This document shows, piece after piece, positions 18,122 through 26,187 of a stretch of 64,000 nucleotides of DNA. The position numbers were made by a program, and so were the translations under genes. This DNA is from Nocardia miyunensis NBRC 108239 (GTDB taxonomy: Bacteria > Actinomycetota > Actinomycetes > Mycobacteriales > Mycobacteriaceae): contig NZ_BDBQ01000040.1 of the NCBI RefSeq assembly GCF_001613065.1, positions 62,001-126,000 of the forward strand. Direction: 5' to 3'. The notes beneath the pieces were generated by a model. It was not told the origin of the DNA and ran no database searches. It saw only the letters and a program-made list of their open reading frames with translations. Within the stretch, counting starts at the first letter, position 1. Each line of letters begins with the position of its first letter.

Positions 18122-18877
18122 ATGGGACAGCTGGACAACAAGACCGCCCTGATCACCGGAGCTTCCACAGGTATCGGACTGGCCGTCGCCCGCCGGTTCG
18201 CCGCGGAGGGAGCAACCGTCTACCTCACCGCGCGCCGCGAGGCCGAGCTGGACGCCGCCGTCGAACAGGTCGGCCACCGCGCCACCGGCATCCGGAGCGA
18301 CGTGTCCGAACTCGACGACCTCGACCGGGTCTTCGCCGAAATCGCCGAGCGCAGCGGCCATCTCGACATCGTCGTGGCCAACGCCGGAGTCGGTGACTTC
18401 GGGCCGCTCGGTGAGATCACCGAGGAGGAATACGACCGCACCACCGCCATCAACCTCAAGGGCACCGTCTTCACCGTGCAGAAGGCCCTCCCGCTCCTGT
18501 CGTCCGGTGCGTCGGTGGTCCTGCTCTCCTCCAGTGTGGCCCTGCGCGCCGCCCCCGGCCTGGGCATCTACGCCGCCACCAAAGCCGCCATCCGCAGCCT
18601 CGCCCGCACATGGGCCGCCGAACTCGCCGGTCGGGGCATCCGGGTGAACGCCCTCACCCCAGGGCCGGTGACCACCCCCGGCGGCGACGAACTGCGAGCC
18701 GCGTTCCCACGAGACGATCAGGCCGCCGCCCCGGCCGAGTCCGCCGCACCCACTCCGCTCGGCCGCTCCGGACGTCCCGAAGAGGTCGCCGCCACCGCCC
18801 TCTACCTGGCCGGAGACCAGAGTTCCTTCACCACCGGCGCGGAACTGCTCGTCGACGGGGGCGTCACCCAGCTTTAG
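18122..18877 (+). CDS. short-chain dehydrogenase/reductase
   Basis: A 251-residue classical SDR, cytosolic NAD(P)-dependent oxidoreductase. The cofactor motif is TGASTGIG, followed by NAG (VVANAGVG), catalytic Ser in LLSSSVALRAAPG, and YAATK (Tyr and Lys). The C-terminal SSFTTGAELLVDGG is typical. The Arg-rich TARREAE after beta-2 favours NADPH. GGAGA lies a few bases before the ATG. The gene follows the Rrf2 regulator and shares its operator motif, so it is probably an inducible carbonyl reductase for reactive aldehydes or quinones; the substrate is inferred only from the type of regulator. Confidence 0.85.
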   Translation: MGQLDNKTALITGASTGIGLAVARRFAAEGATVYLTARREAELDAAVEQVGHRATGIRSDVSELDDLDRVFAEIAERSGHLDIVVANAGVGDFGPLGEITEEEYDRTTAINLKGTVFTVQKALPLLSSGASVVLLSSSVALRAAPGLGIYAATKAAIRSLARTWAAELAGRGIRVNALTPGPVTTPGGDELRAAFPRDDQAAAPAESAAPTPLGRSGRPEEVAATALYLAGDQSSFTTGAELLVDGGVTQL

Positions 18878-18889
18878 ACCGCAGCTTGA

Positions 18890-19260
18890 TCACCAATAGC
18901 CGCTGATGGCGGGCGGCGGGATCGTTCCGTGGATGCGGCCGATGAAAGTGGCGAAGTCCGCCATGAACCTGGTGGGGAACCGCGTGGTCGAGTCGTCGGG
19001 GACATCGCCGTCCGGGGTGAACACGTCCGGATGGAGCTGGATGCAGGCCTCGGGGGAAGTCATCCGCGGGGAATTGCGTCAGCCCAGCACGCTGCGCGGG
19101 CTGAGCTGAGCAATCGCGGTGCCGAGCTTGCCCGGCGAGGCGCCGATGACCGCGGACGGCTCGAGCGCGAACGAGTTGTGGCCCAGTCGATGGCGTTCTT
19201 CTGCGTGGGCACTTCCCACTCCCGGAGGGTGATCTGGCCAATACAGCCGTTGGCGTAACT
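18890..19260 (-). pseudogene. decayed NADPH-dependent FMN reductase
   Basis: The minus strand carries recognisable pieces of an NAD(P)H-dependent FMN reductase in order: KNAIDWA, then after a frame change HNSFALEPSAVIGASPGKLG and TAIAQLSPRSVLG, then an in-frame TGA, then TSPEACIQLHPDVFTPDGDV and FPTRFMADFATFIGRIHG to the stop at 18890. The FMN-binding N-terminal half is missing. There is thus at least one frameshift, one nonsense codon and a 5' truncation, and the gene cannot make a working enzyme. It lies convergent to the SDR gene. Confidence 0.75.
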
Positions 19261-19425
19261 GTGACACGGGACTGTGGCACGGGCGGCGCTGTTCGGTCGC
19301 CGGTATTTGCGATGCTTTCTGACAACCCGCTGACCAGCGGAAATGTGACCAGCGTGATCGCGTGAAGGCGGCCGGTCGATACCGTGCGGTCTGGGATAAA
19401 CCGGGATACCATCCTCGAAATTACT

Positions 19426-19441
19426 GAATAAGGTTTTATTC
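19426..19441. promoter_or_regulatory. inverted repeat GAATAA-GGTT-TTATTC
   Basis: A perfect 6-4-6 inverted repeat in an unusually AT-rich patch, 49-64 bases before the thioester reductase start. It could be an operator or promoter element for that gene. It has no G/C stem or T-run, so it is not a good terminator. Confidence 0.35.
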
Positions 19442-19489
19442 GCGAACTGAGCGGTCGAAGGCCGTAGCAACAAGAATCCGGGAGGACTC

Positions 19490-20704
19490 ATGCCTGGAGA
19501 GTGCGGTCGGCAGAACGTCTCGCCACTTCCGCCTGGTTTGACTGCCGATGTGCGGTGGAACCGGTCGATCTCGATCCGGTCGCCCACCGGGTCGGCGCAC
19601 ACCCCGCCACAACGGGTCCTGCTGACCGGCGGGACCGGGTTCCTCGGCGCCTATCTGCTGCACGAGTTCCTTACTCGTACGGACGCCAAGATCTACTGCC
19701 TGGTCCGGGCAGGGGGGCATGCCGAGGCATTCGATCGGATCGTGTCCGCGTTGCGCGGGTACAGGCTGTGGGATCCGCGGCACACCTCGCGGATCCTGCC
19801 GTTCGCCGGTGACGTGTCGGAGCCGGGGTTCGGTCTTCTCCAGCGAGAATATCGTGCGTTGTGCAGGTCGGACGTCATCGTGCACAACGCTGCCAGAGTC
19901 AACCACGTCGAGCCCTACTCCCGGCTGCGCAGCGCGAACGTGGAAGGGACTCGCCAGGTGCTCGAACTCGCGGCCGGCGGGGGGATACCGGTCCATTTCG
20001 TGTCGACGCTGTCGGTCGCCGCGGCCTGCGCACGACCGCCGGCCGGTCCGGTTCTCGAATCGGCCCGTCCGGGACCGGCCGAAGTGCACGGCAACGGTTA
20101 TGTGTTGAGCAAGTGGGCGGGGGAGGAGCTGGTCGCGCAGGCGGGTGAGCGGGGATTGCCGGTGGCCGTTCACCGCCCCGACCGCGTCTGCGGCGGCGTG
20201 GTGACCGGAGCGGTGAGCACCGACGACGCCTTCTGGACATTGGTGCGCGCGGCGGTGATGCTCGGTGCGGTACCGCCGGAGTCCGCCGAATTCTCCCTGG
20301 TTCCGGCGGATTATGCGGCGGCCGCGATCGTTCACCTGGCCACCCACGGTGGCACGGGACGGACCTACCATCTGACGAATCGCTCCACTGCTCCGCTGAC
20401 ACTCGTGTGGGAAAGGTTGCGCGCCAGGGGATTCCCGCTGACCACGGCGACTCTGGCAGACCTGACCGCGCGTTTGACCGGTGCGGCCGCCACCGATCAG
20501 GGCCTCGCCCGCGCCGCGGCCATCCCCGTGCAGGGCTCGGTCGGCGAGGTGCGATTCGACGACAGCAATACCGTGCATGCTCTTGCCGGTACCCCGATCA
20601 GGTGCGCACCGATGAGCGCCGAACTCATCGACCGCCATATCGAGTACCTCGTCGACGTCGGTTTCCTGCCGTCGCCCCTCGTCGCTGCCGGGGCGAGCGC
20701 GTGA
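19490..20704 (+). CDS. stand-alone thioester reductase-domain protein (extended SDR)
   Basis: A 404-residue extended SDR matching the reductase domains found at the end of NRPSs, Lys2 and carboxylic acid reductases. It has the NADP motif LLTGGTGFLGAYLLHEFL, Arg in YCLVRAGG for NADPH, VNHVEPYSRLRSANVEGT, the catalytic Ser/Thr region FVSTLSV, and YVLSKWAGE with Tyr and Lys. There is no adenylation or carrier domain in the protein or next to it. GGGAGGA precedes the ATG. If active it would release or reduce a carrier-bound acyl thioester supplied by another protein. The neighbouring genes give no hint of a biosynthetic cluster. Confidence 0.78.
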   Translation: MPGECGRQNVSPLPPGLTADVRWNRSISIRSPTGSAHTPPQRVLLTGGTGFLGAYLLHEFLTRTDAKIYCLVRAGGHAEAFDRIVSALRGYRLWDPRHTSRILPFAGDVSEPGFGLLQREYRALCRSDVIVHNAARVNHVEPYSRLRSANVEGTRQVLELAAGGGIPVHFVSTLSVAAACARPPAGPVLESARPGPAEVHGNGYVLSKWAGEELVAQAGERGLPVAVHRPDRVCGGVVTGAVSTDDAFWTLVRAAVMLGAVPPESAEFSLVPADYAAAAIVHLATHGGTGRTYHLTNRSTAPLTLVWERLRARGFPLTTATLADLTARLTGAAATDQGLARAAAIPVQGSVGEVRFDDSNTVHALAGTPIRCAPMSAELIDRHIEYLVDVGFLPSPLVAAGASA

Positions 20705-20819
20705 TTCGAGCTGCGGGGATTTCATCATCGCTCCGGTTTGGGCCATAGGTCGGCTGTCCTCCGAGTTTTCCGGGTGTGGGTGCGCGGGAATGGACGGGAG
20801 CGGAACGCTCAGGACCTGG

Positions 20820-21410
20820 TCAGCTCCGGGCGCACAGCGCCTGCGAGAGCGCGCTCACGGTGATGTCGACTATCGCGTGGAGTTGCTCCTGACTCGCCCC
20901 GGCCCGGCTCATCACGGCCAGCGACTGGTTGACCGCCGCAATGTGCACGGCGAAGTCGTCGGCGTCGCTGTCGGCTAATTCCATGGTGTTCAAGGCGGTC
21001 CGCAGCCGCGCACGCTGAAAGCCCAGGGCTTCGATCGCGCGCGCGGCGATGCCGGGGCTCAGCACCGGTATCGCCATCGCGGTCTGGGCGACCAGGCATC
21101 CGTCCGGCACGTCGGGGTCGGCGATGCGCTTCAGTGTGACCTCGAAGAACTCCCGTACCGCTCGCAGTGGCTCCTCGGACGCAACTGATAGGGCCCGGTC
21201 GTACCTGTCCCCATAGCGCGTGGCGTAGCGGTCCAGACAGCGCAGATAGAGCGAGTCCTTGTCGCCGAGCGAGGAGTAGATGGAACTGCGGTTCAATCCG
21301 GTCGCCCTGGAGAGGTCGTCGAGAGATGTGTCGGCGTACCCGGCTCGCCAGAACTGAACCATCGCCGCATCGAGCGCGACGTCCACATCGAACTGCTTCT
21401 TTCCAGCCAT
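20820..21410 (-). CDS. TetR family transcriptional regulator
   Basis: A 196-residue TetR-type repressor. The N-terminal helix-turn-helix covers about residues 8-52 (LDDLSRATGLNRSSIYSSLG). The C-terminal ligand domain resembles the AcrR/TetR_C type seen in NemR-like proteins, with Cys in PDGCLVAQT. The frame is open far upstream, but ATG 21410 (MAGKKQFDV) gives the normal family length. It is divergent from an alpha/beta hydrolase gene, and a perfect palindrome lies between them, so it most likely represses both. The ligand is unknown. Confidence 0.85.
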   Translation of the reverse strand: MAGKKQFDVDVALDAAMVQFWRAGYADTSLDDLSRATGLNRSSIYSSLGDKDSLYLRCLDRYATRYGDRYDRALSVASEEPLRAVREFFEVTLKRIADPDVPDGCLVAQTAMAIPVLSPGIAARAIEALGFQRARLRTALNTMELADSDADDFAVHIAAVNQSLAVMSRAGASQEQLHAIVDITVSALSQALCARS

Positions 21411-21457
21411 CACGCACGCACCTCGTTCTCGGGTCCAGCCGTTGTGCCCTACATCGT

Positions 21458-21481
21458 ATCTTGAACTAATCAGTTCAAGAT
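21458..21481. promoter_or_regulatory. TetR operator candidate, perfect palindrome with 10-bp arms
   Basis: Arms ATCTTGAACT and AGTTCAAGAT are exact reverse complements around the spacer AATC. The site sits between the divergent TetR and hydrolase genes and directly before TAGGCT (21486-21491), a likely -10 element 6 bases before the hydrolase ATG. That promoter would give a leaderless hydrolase transcript, and a bound repressor would cover its -35 region. Confidence 0.75.
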
Positions 21482-21497
21482 GCGCTAGGCTCGAGAC

Positions 21498-22442
21498 ATG
21501 ACCGACACCGCAACCACCGCGAACCGCTCGCACGAGCAGAACCCGATCTCCGGGTTGCCGCTGCACGACCTTGCGGGATTCACGCACCGCTGGGTCGACG
21601 CGGACGGCATTCGACTTCATGCCGTGGAAGGCGGCCAGCCGACCGGCCCTACCGTCGTCCTGCTCGCCGGATTCCCGCAGACCTGGTGGGCTTGGCGCAA
21701 AGTGATGCCAGGACTTGCCGACAGATTTCACGTGATCGCGATCGACCTGCCGGGGCAAGGCCACTCCGGCCGCCCGCGCGACAGCTACGACACGCACACC
21801 GTCGCTTCACGCATTCAGACCGCGGTGACGGCGCTCAACGTGCCGAAGTACTGGCTCGTCGCCCACGACATCGGGGCCTGGGTCGCCTTCTCGCTGGCCC
21901 TGAATTACGCAGAGCGCCTGCACGGTGTCGCTCTGCTCGACGCCGGCATTCCCGGAATCAGCCTCCCGGAGTCCATCCCAACGGATCCCGGCCGGGCCTG
22001 GAAGACCTGGCACTTCGCGTTCCACCTGGTGCCCGATCTTCCCGAGACATTGCTCGCTGGTCGCGAGCGTGACTACGTCGACTGGTTCTTGAAGGTCAAA
22101 GCATTGTCGCCGAACACGTTCGACAGTGCCGAGATCGACCATTACGCCGCCGCTGTCGCGGCCGAAGGAGGTCTGCGAGCGTCTCTCGCCTACTACCGCG
22201 ACGCCGCCGAATCGGCGCGTAAGAATCATGACGCTCTCGGCCGACAGCACTTGACCGTTCCGGTCCTGGGAATCTCCAGCTCCCATGGCTCGATCCCCGA
22301 CATGGCCGCTTCCATCAGCCCCTGGGCGGACAACGCGACAGGCGTCGTCATCCCGAACGCCGGGCACTTCATTCCCGACGAGCAGCCCGACGCGGTTGTG
22401 AACGCGTTGACCGCGTTCATCGATCACGAACGTGTGGGGTAG
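21498..22442 (+). CDS. alpha/beta hydrolase, epoxide hydrolase/dehalogenase-like
   Basis: A 314-residue alpha/beta hydrolase of the epoxide hydrolase and haloacid/haloalkane dehalogenase group. The nucleophile is an Asp at about residue 124 in VAHDIGAW rather than a Ser, which excludes simple esterases. The oxyanion region is AGFPQTWWAW, and the catalytic His is in PNAGHFIPDEQP. The cap domain lies between about residues 150 and 230. Such enzymes open epoxides or remove halide from small molecules. It is paired with a divergent TetR repressor through a palindromic operator, suggesting substrate-induced expression. Confidence 0.82.
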   Translation: MTDTATTANRSHEQNPISGLPLHDLAGFTHRWVDADGIRLHAVEGGQPTGPTVVLLAGFPQTWWAWRKVMPGLADRFHVIAIDLPGQGHSGRPRDSYDTHTVASRIQTAVTALNVPKYWLVAHDIGAWVAFSLALNYAERLHGVALLDAGIPGISLPESIPTDPGRAWKTWHFAFHLVPDLPETLLAGRERDYVDWFLKVKALSPNTFDSAEIDHYAAAVAAEGGLRASLAYYRDAAESARKNHDALGRQHLTVPVLGISSSHGSIPDMAASISPWADNATGVVIPNAGHFIPDEQPDAVVNALTAFIDHERVG

Positions 22443-22666
22443 TTCGGTGATCACCATCATCGAATCCTCGACACCAGGCCGCCGCCCTCGTCTCGCACTG
22501 CGTGGAGTCGTCGCCTGAAGGTCCTGACGTAGAGTGGGTTTCGGGGGGACAAGCCGGGGATCCCGGTCGACGACCTGGACGGGCGGCCACGCCCATATGC
22601 GTGCCTCGATCTGCGATCGATGCTGCACCGCAGTCTATTTCGTGTCGCAAACCGCCCTGGCCTAGG

Positions 22667-24133
22667 TCATCGCGTCCGAGCTCGATCGGAGCTGCCCACG
22701 GTGCCGATCTTCTGCTCGAGCAGTTCGGCCAGCCGTAATGGGGTGCGGTCCTCGAACATCGGGCCGATGAGCTGCACTCCCACCGGCAGGCCCTCGGGGG
22801 ACCGGCCCGCGGGGATGGCGGTGGCGGGCAGGCCGGGCATGGTCGCCAGACCGGCCCAGACCAGCTGGTCGAAGTACGGGTACTCGACGCCGTCGATGTC
22901 GATCCGGCGTTCCAGCAGATCGGGGTCGTGGTCGTGCGGGAACGCGGGAGTCGGCGTGATCGGGCACACCACGGCATCGAACTCGGCGAAGAACTGCCGC
23001 CAGCCGTGGCGGTGGAGCTCGCGACGGTTGTTCGTCTCGATCCAGTCGCGGTGGCTGAGCACCATGCCGCGCAGTCGCGCCGCGTCGAGACTCTGGTCGT
23101 CCGCGCTCAGTCCGTCGGCGCGGGTCCGTAGCTGCTCGTACGCGTCGACGGGAAAACGCGCGACGGAGCCCGAAAACAGCAATTGCGTATAGACCGTCCC
23201 GGATTCGGTCAGATCGGGCAGCAGCGGACTGTGCCGTTCGACGCGAGCCCCACCGGCGATCAGCGCGTCGGCCACCCGGTTCACGCCCGCCCGCACCGCG
23301 GACCCGGTCGGAATGAGCGGATGCTCGTCGAGGACCAGGACACGGAAGTCGCCGAGTCGCTCATGGCGCGCGGGCGGCAGGTTCGAGTCGTACGCGACGC
23401 CCTGCGTCAGCGGGTCCGGTCCGGCCATCACGTCGAGCAGGAGCGTGAGGTCGCGCGCGGTGCGCGCCATCGGACCGACGACGGCGAGGTCGAGATCGGT
23501 CGGCAGGGCCGGCGCGGTCGGCGCGACCATACCGCGAGTCGCCGCCAGCCCGACTGTCGGCTTGTGTGCGTAGACACCGCAGAAATGCGCGGGGGTGCGC
23601 AGCGAACCGGCCAGGTCGGAGCCGAGGGACAGCGCACCGAATCCGCACGCCAGGGCCGCCGCCGATCCGCCGGAGGAACCACCCGACGTGCGCTCGTGAT
23701 CCCACGGATTGTTGGTGGTGCCGTAGATCTCGTTGAAGCTCTGGATATCTTGCAGCCCCAACGGCACATTCGTCTTCCCGAGCACCACCGCGCCGGCCGC
23801 CTTCAGTCGTGACACCTGTACCGCGTCCTCGGCCGGTACATAGTTCGCGTGTTGCGGCATGCCCCAGGTCGTGGGCAGCCCGGCCATGTTGTAGGACTCC
23901 TTGACCGTCACCGGAATTCCGAGCAGCGGCCGGTCCTCGCCGCGGGCGAGCGCCCGGTCGGCATCGCGCGCGGCGGCCCGCGCACGGTCGAAGTCCGGTA
24001 CACAGATCGCGTTGATCACCTTGTCGTCCCGCTCGATACGCGCGATCGCCTCGTCGGTCAGTTCCACTGAGGTCACCTCACCGGCCCGCAACGCCGCCGA
24101 CAATTCTTCTGCCGACCGAAGATTCCATTCCAT
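22667..24133 (-). CDS. amidase (amidase signature family)
   Basis: A 488-residue amidase that hydrolyses amides to acid and ammonia. The catalytic Ser-cisSer-Lys triad is visible: Lys in IPVTVKESYN, and the Gly/Ser-rich region GGSSGGSAAALACG followed by LGSDLAGSLRTP. The last motif is usually GTDxGGSIR, so the Asp-Leu-Ala variant is slightly unusual but keeps the key Ser. Length is normal for the family. Two 28-base imperfect direct repeats lie upstream (24164-24191 and 24291-24318), suggesting regulated expression. No partner gene defines the substrate; an LLM monooxygenase gene follows upstream in the same direction after 439 bases. Confidence 0.88.
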   Translation of the reverse strand: MEWNLRSAEELSAALRAGEVTSVELTDEAIARIERDDKVINAICVPDFDRARAAARDADRALARGEDRPLLGIPVTVKESYNMAGLPTTWGMPQHANYVPAEDAVQVSRLKAAGAVVLGKTNVPLGLQDIQSFNEIYGTTNNPWDHERTSGGSSGGSAAALACGFGALSLGSDLAGSLRTPAHFCGVYAHKPTVGLAATRGMVAPTAPALPTDLDLAVVGPMARTARDLTLLLDVMAGPDPLTQGVAYDSNLPPARHERLGDFRVLVLDEHPLIPTGSAVRAGVNRVADALIAGGARVERHSPLLPDLTESGTVYTQLLFSGSVARFPVDAYEQLRTRADGLSADDQSLDAARLRGMVLSHRDWIETNNRRELHRHGWRQFFAEFDAVVCPITPTPAFPHDHDPDLLERRIDIDGVEYPYFDQLVWAGLATMPGLPATAIPAGRSPEGLPVGVQLIGPMFEDRTPLRLAELLEQKIGTVGSSDRARTR

Positions 24134-24163
24134 GAATCCGACGGTATCGGCGCGCCACAGAAG

Positions 24164-24191
24164 CCATAAAATGGCGATTCACACAACGGGA
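24164..24191. repeat. 28-bp direct repeat, copy 1 (amidase control region)
   Basis: This 28-base segment (starting CCATAAAATGG, ending CACAACGGGA) matches the segment at 24291-24318 at 24 of 28 positions in the same orientation. It lies 30 bases before the amidase start on the minus strand, where a repressor or activator would act. Confidence 0.55.
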
Positions 24192-24290
24192 AAGTCGAAC
24201 CGTCCGCCGAAGTCACCCACCCGTTCTGCCTTCGTGGACGGTCTGCCCCAGGTCACGCTGCCGGCAGCGGGCCAACTCCGCCAGCACAGG

Positions 24291-24318
24291 CCATGAAATG
24301 CCGTTTCGCACAACGGGA
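24291..24318. repeat. 28-bp direct repeat, copy 2 (amidase control region)
   Basis: The second copy starts CCATGAAATG and contains CCGTTTCGCACAACGG, an inverted repeat (CCGTT and AACGG) of the kind bound by IclR-family proteins. It is 127 bases from copy 1. The rest of the 439-base gap 24134-24572 shows no gene or remnant that I can support. Confidence 0.5.
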
Positions 24319-24572
24319 TACATGTCTCACTATTCGTCATGTTCGTCTCGGGCCGGAAGACTGTTCGCCTGACCGCCATGGCGGCGCGCGGCGAGTTTGC
24401 GACGACCGTCACCAACGCCCTGCCCAGTTCTCCGCGATACTCCTGTCCCGTTCGGCCATGCTCTGAACCCCGGTCGAGATCACGCGGGGCCGTCGTCGGT
24501 CCAGCGGATGCCGCGGGACCATCGTTTCGGGCAGTCCTGATCTGCCTCCGAATTCTGGTGCCGGATCGTGGA

Positions 24573-25877
24573 TCAGTCTCGGAATCGTTCTCGCAGTGGG
24601 CGATCGGTGGCGGTGCTGGGATAGATGCCGCGGTCGACGAGGCGGGGCACGACCTCGTCGATGAACTCCCGGATGGCTGTCGAGCCCGTTGCGAACATGA
24701 GGTTGAAACCGCCGACGTTGCCGTCGGCGTGCCAGGCCGCGAAGTCGTCGACGAGGTCGTCGTAGGTGCCGACGAATTTGCGGTGCGTCGCCCCGCCGCG
24801 GCCGACCGCTTGTGCGACGACATCGCGCACCGTCACGTCGGGGTGCTGCTGAATCCAGTGGTAGAGCCCGACGTAGTTGCCGAAGGTGCTCTTGATCGTC
24901 TCCTCGACGTCTTGCGGGCGCGGTAGCAGATGGGCGGGGAACGGTTCGGTGATGTCGCCGAGCGGAATGTCGATGCCGAACTGGCCCAGCGCGAATGGTG
25001 CGAGGGGTTCCCAATCGACGTGACTGTCCAGTTCCCGCAGTTTCTCCTCGGCCTCCTTCGCGGTCCGGCCGAGGTAGGGGATGAGACCGGGGACGGCCGG
25101 GACCGAGCCCGGGGCCCGGCCCTGTTCGATGAGCGCCTTGTCCAGCGCCTCGCGGTAGACCGCGGCGCTGGCGCGGGTGGCGGAATTGGTGAACACCATC
25201 TCGGCATGTTTGGCGGCGACCACGATGCCGGGTCCCGACCCGCCGGCCTGCGCGATGAGCGGCCGGTGCTGCCGACTCGGCGCGATGTTGAGTGGTCCGG
25301 AGACGTGAAACAGGTTGCCCTGGTGGTCGATCGGTTCGGCGTAGAACCGGGGAAGGCCGTCGGGATCACGGCGAATCGCCCGGTTGTCCCACAATGCTCG
25401 CAGGACCTGGAGGAACTCGTCGGCGCGTTGATAGCGCGCCGCGCGATCCAGATGGTTGTTCAGGCTGTAATTCAGCGCGAACCGATCGATCACCGAGGTG
25501 ACCGCGTTGTATCCGGCGCGGCCGTCGCTGGCCTGGTCGAGCGAGGCCAGCAGCCGGGCCAGGTTGTACGGGTCGTAGAAGGTCGTCGACGCCGTCGCGA
25601 TCAGGCCGACGTGCTCGGTGTGCTGGGAGATCGCGGTCAGTGCGGTGATGGGCTCGGCCGGCCCGCCGTCGAATGCCGGAGACCCCTGCATGCCTGGGAT
25701 GTCGCCGACGAACAAGGCGGTGAACAGACCCTCGTCGCCGAACGCACCGTACTCGAGCAGGCGCTCGAAGGTGCTTCGTTCGGGAACGCCCTGCGCCCGT
25801 TCGTATTTGTAGGCTCCCTGATGCAAGTTGAGGTCGTTGGCGACCAGGTTCAGATGCAGATGGCGTTGCTTCGGCAT
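24573..25877 (-). CDS. LLM-class flavin-dependent monooxygenase (NtaA/SnaA/DszA type)
   Basis: A 434-residue luciferase-like monooxygenase using FMNH2 supplied by a separate reductase. Family signs are LHLNLVAND near the N-terminus, YDPYNLARLLASLDQAS, the long GRAGYNAVTS region, and RPLIAQAGGSGPG for FMN phosphate. These place it with NtaA (nitrilotriacetate), SnaA and DszA (sulfone) oxygenases. The frame opens 8 codons earlier, but ATG 25877 has AGGAG six bases before it. No flavin reductase is intact nearby; the FMN reductase at 19 kb is broken. The substrate is unknown. Confidence 0.86.
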   Translation of the reverse strand: MPKQRHLHLNLVANDLNLHQGAYKYERAQGVPERSTFERLLEYGAFGDEGLFTALFVGDIPGMQGSPAFDGGPAEPITALTAISQHTEHVGLIATASTTFYDPYNLARLLASLDQASDGRAGYNAVTSVIDRFALNYSLNNHLDRAARYQRADEFLQVLRALWDNRAIRRDPDGLPRFYAEPIDHQGNLFHVSGPLNIAPSRQHRPLIAQAGGSGPGIVVAAKHAEMVFTNSATRASAAVYREALDKALIEQGRAPGSVPAVPGLIPYLGRTAKEAEEKLRELDSHVDWEPLAPFALGQFGIDIPLGDITEPFPAHLLPRPQDVEETIKSTFGNYVGLYHWIQQHPDVTVRDVVAQAVGRGGATHRKFVGTYDDLVDDFAAWHADGNVGGFNLMFATGSTAIREFIDEVVPRLVDRGIYPSTATDRPLRERFRD

Positions 25878-26126
25878 GGGCGGCTCCTGTCGTGGGCACA
25901 CCCAGGGTATGAGGGCATCGTTCGCCGGCTACCCGTGAATCACGCATATTCGTGCCCCGGCACACCCACGCGGGTAGGGCGGCAAGGAAAGTCCATGATG
26001 CCGAATTGACCTGTGCGGCACCGACGATGGCTGCGGCAATTCGTGACGGCGCGGTCACGCCCCGCGTGAGCGCATCGGCGAGATCCGCCGACCACGCGTC
26101 CGCGTTGCGGAGACGCTCGCATGCAC

Positions 26127-26160
26127 GCGATGCCCCGGCAGCGACTCGCCGGGGCATCGC
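26127..26160. terminator. hairpin downstream of katG
   Basis: Perfect 13-bp arms (GCGATGCCCCGGC and its reverse complement) flank the 8-base loop AGCGACTC, starting 28 bases after the katG stop. No T-tract follows, which is common in actinobacterial terminators. It probably ends furA-katG transcription. Confidence 0.7.
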
Positions 26161-26187
26161 ATGCGGCGACCGCCCGAATAGGGGGTG

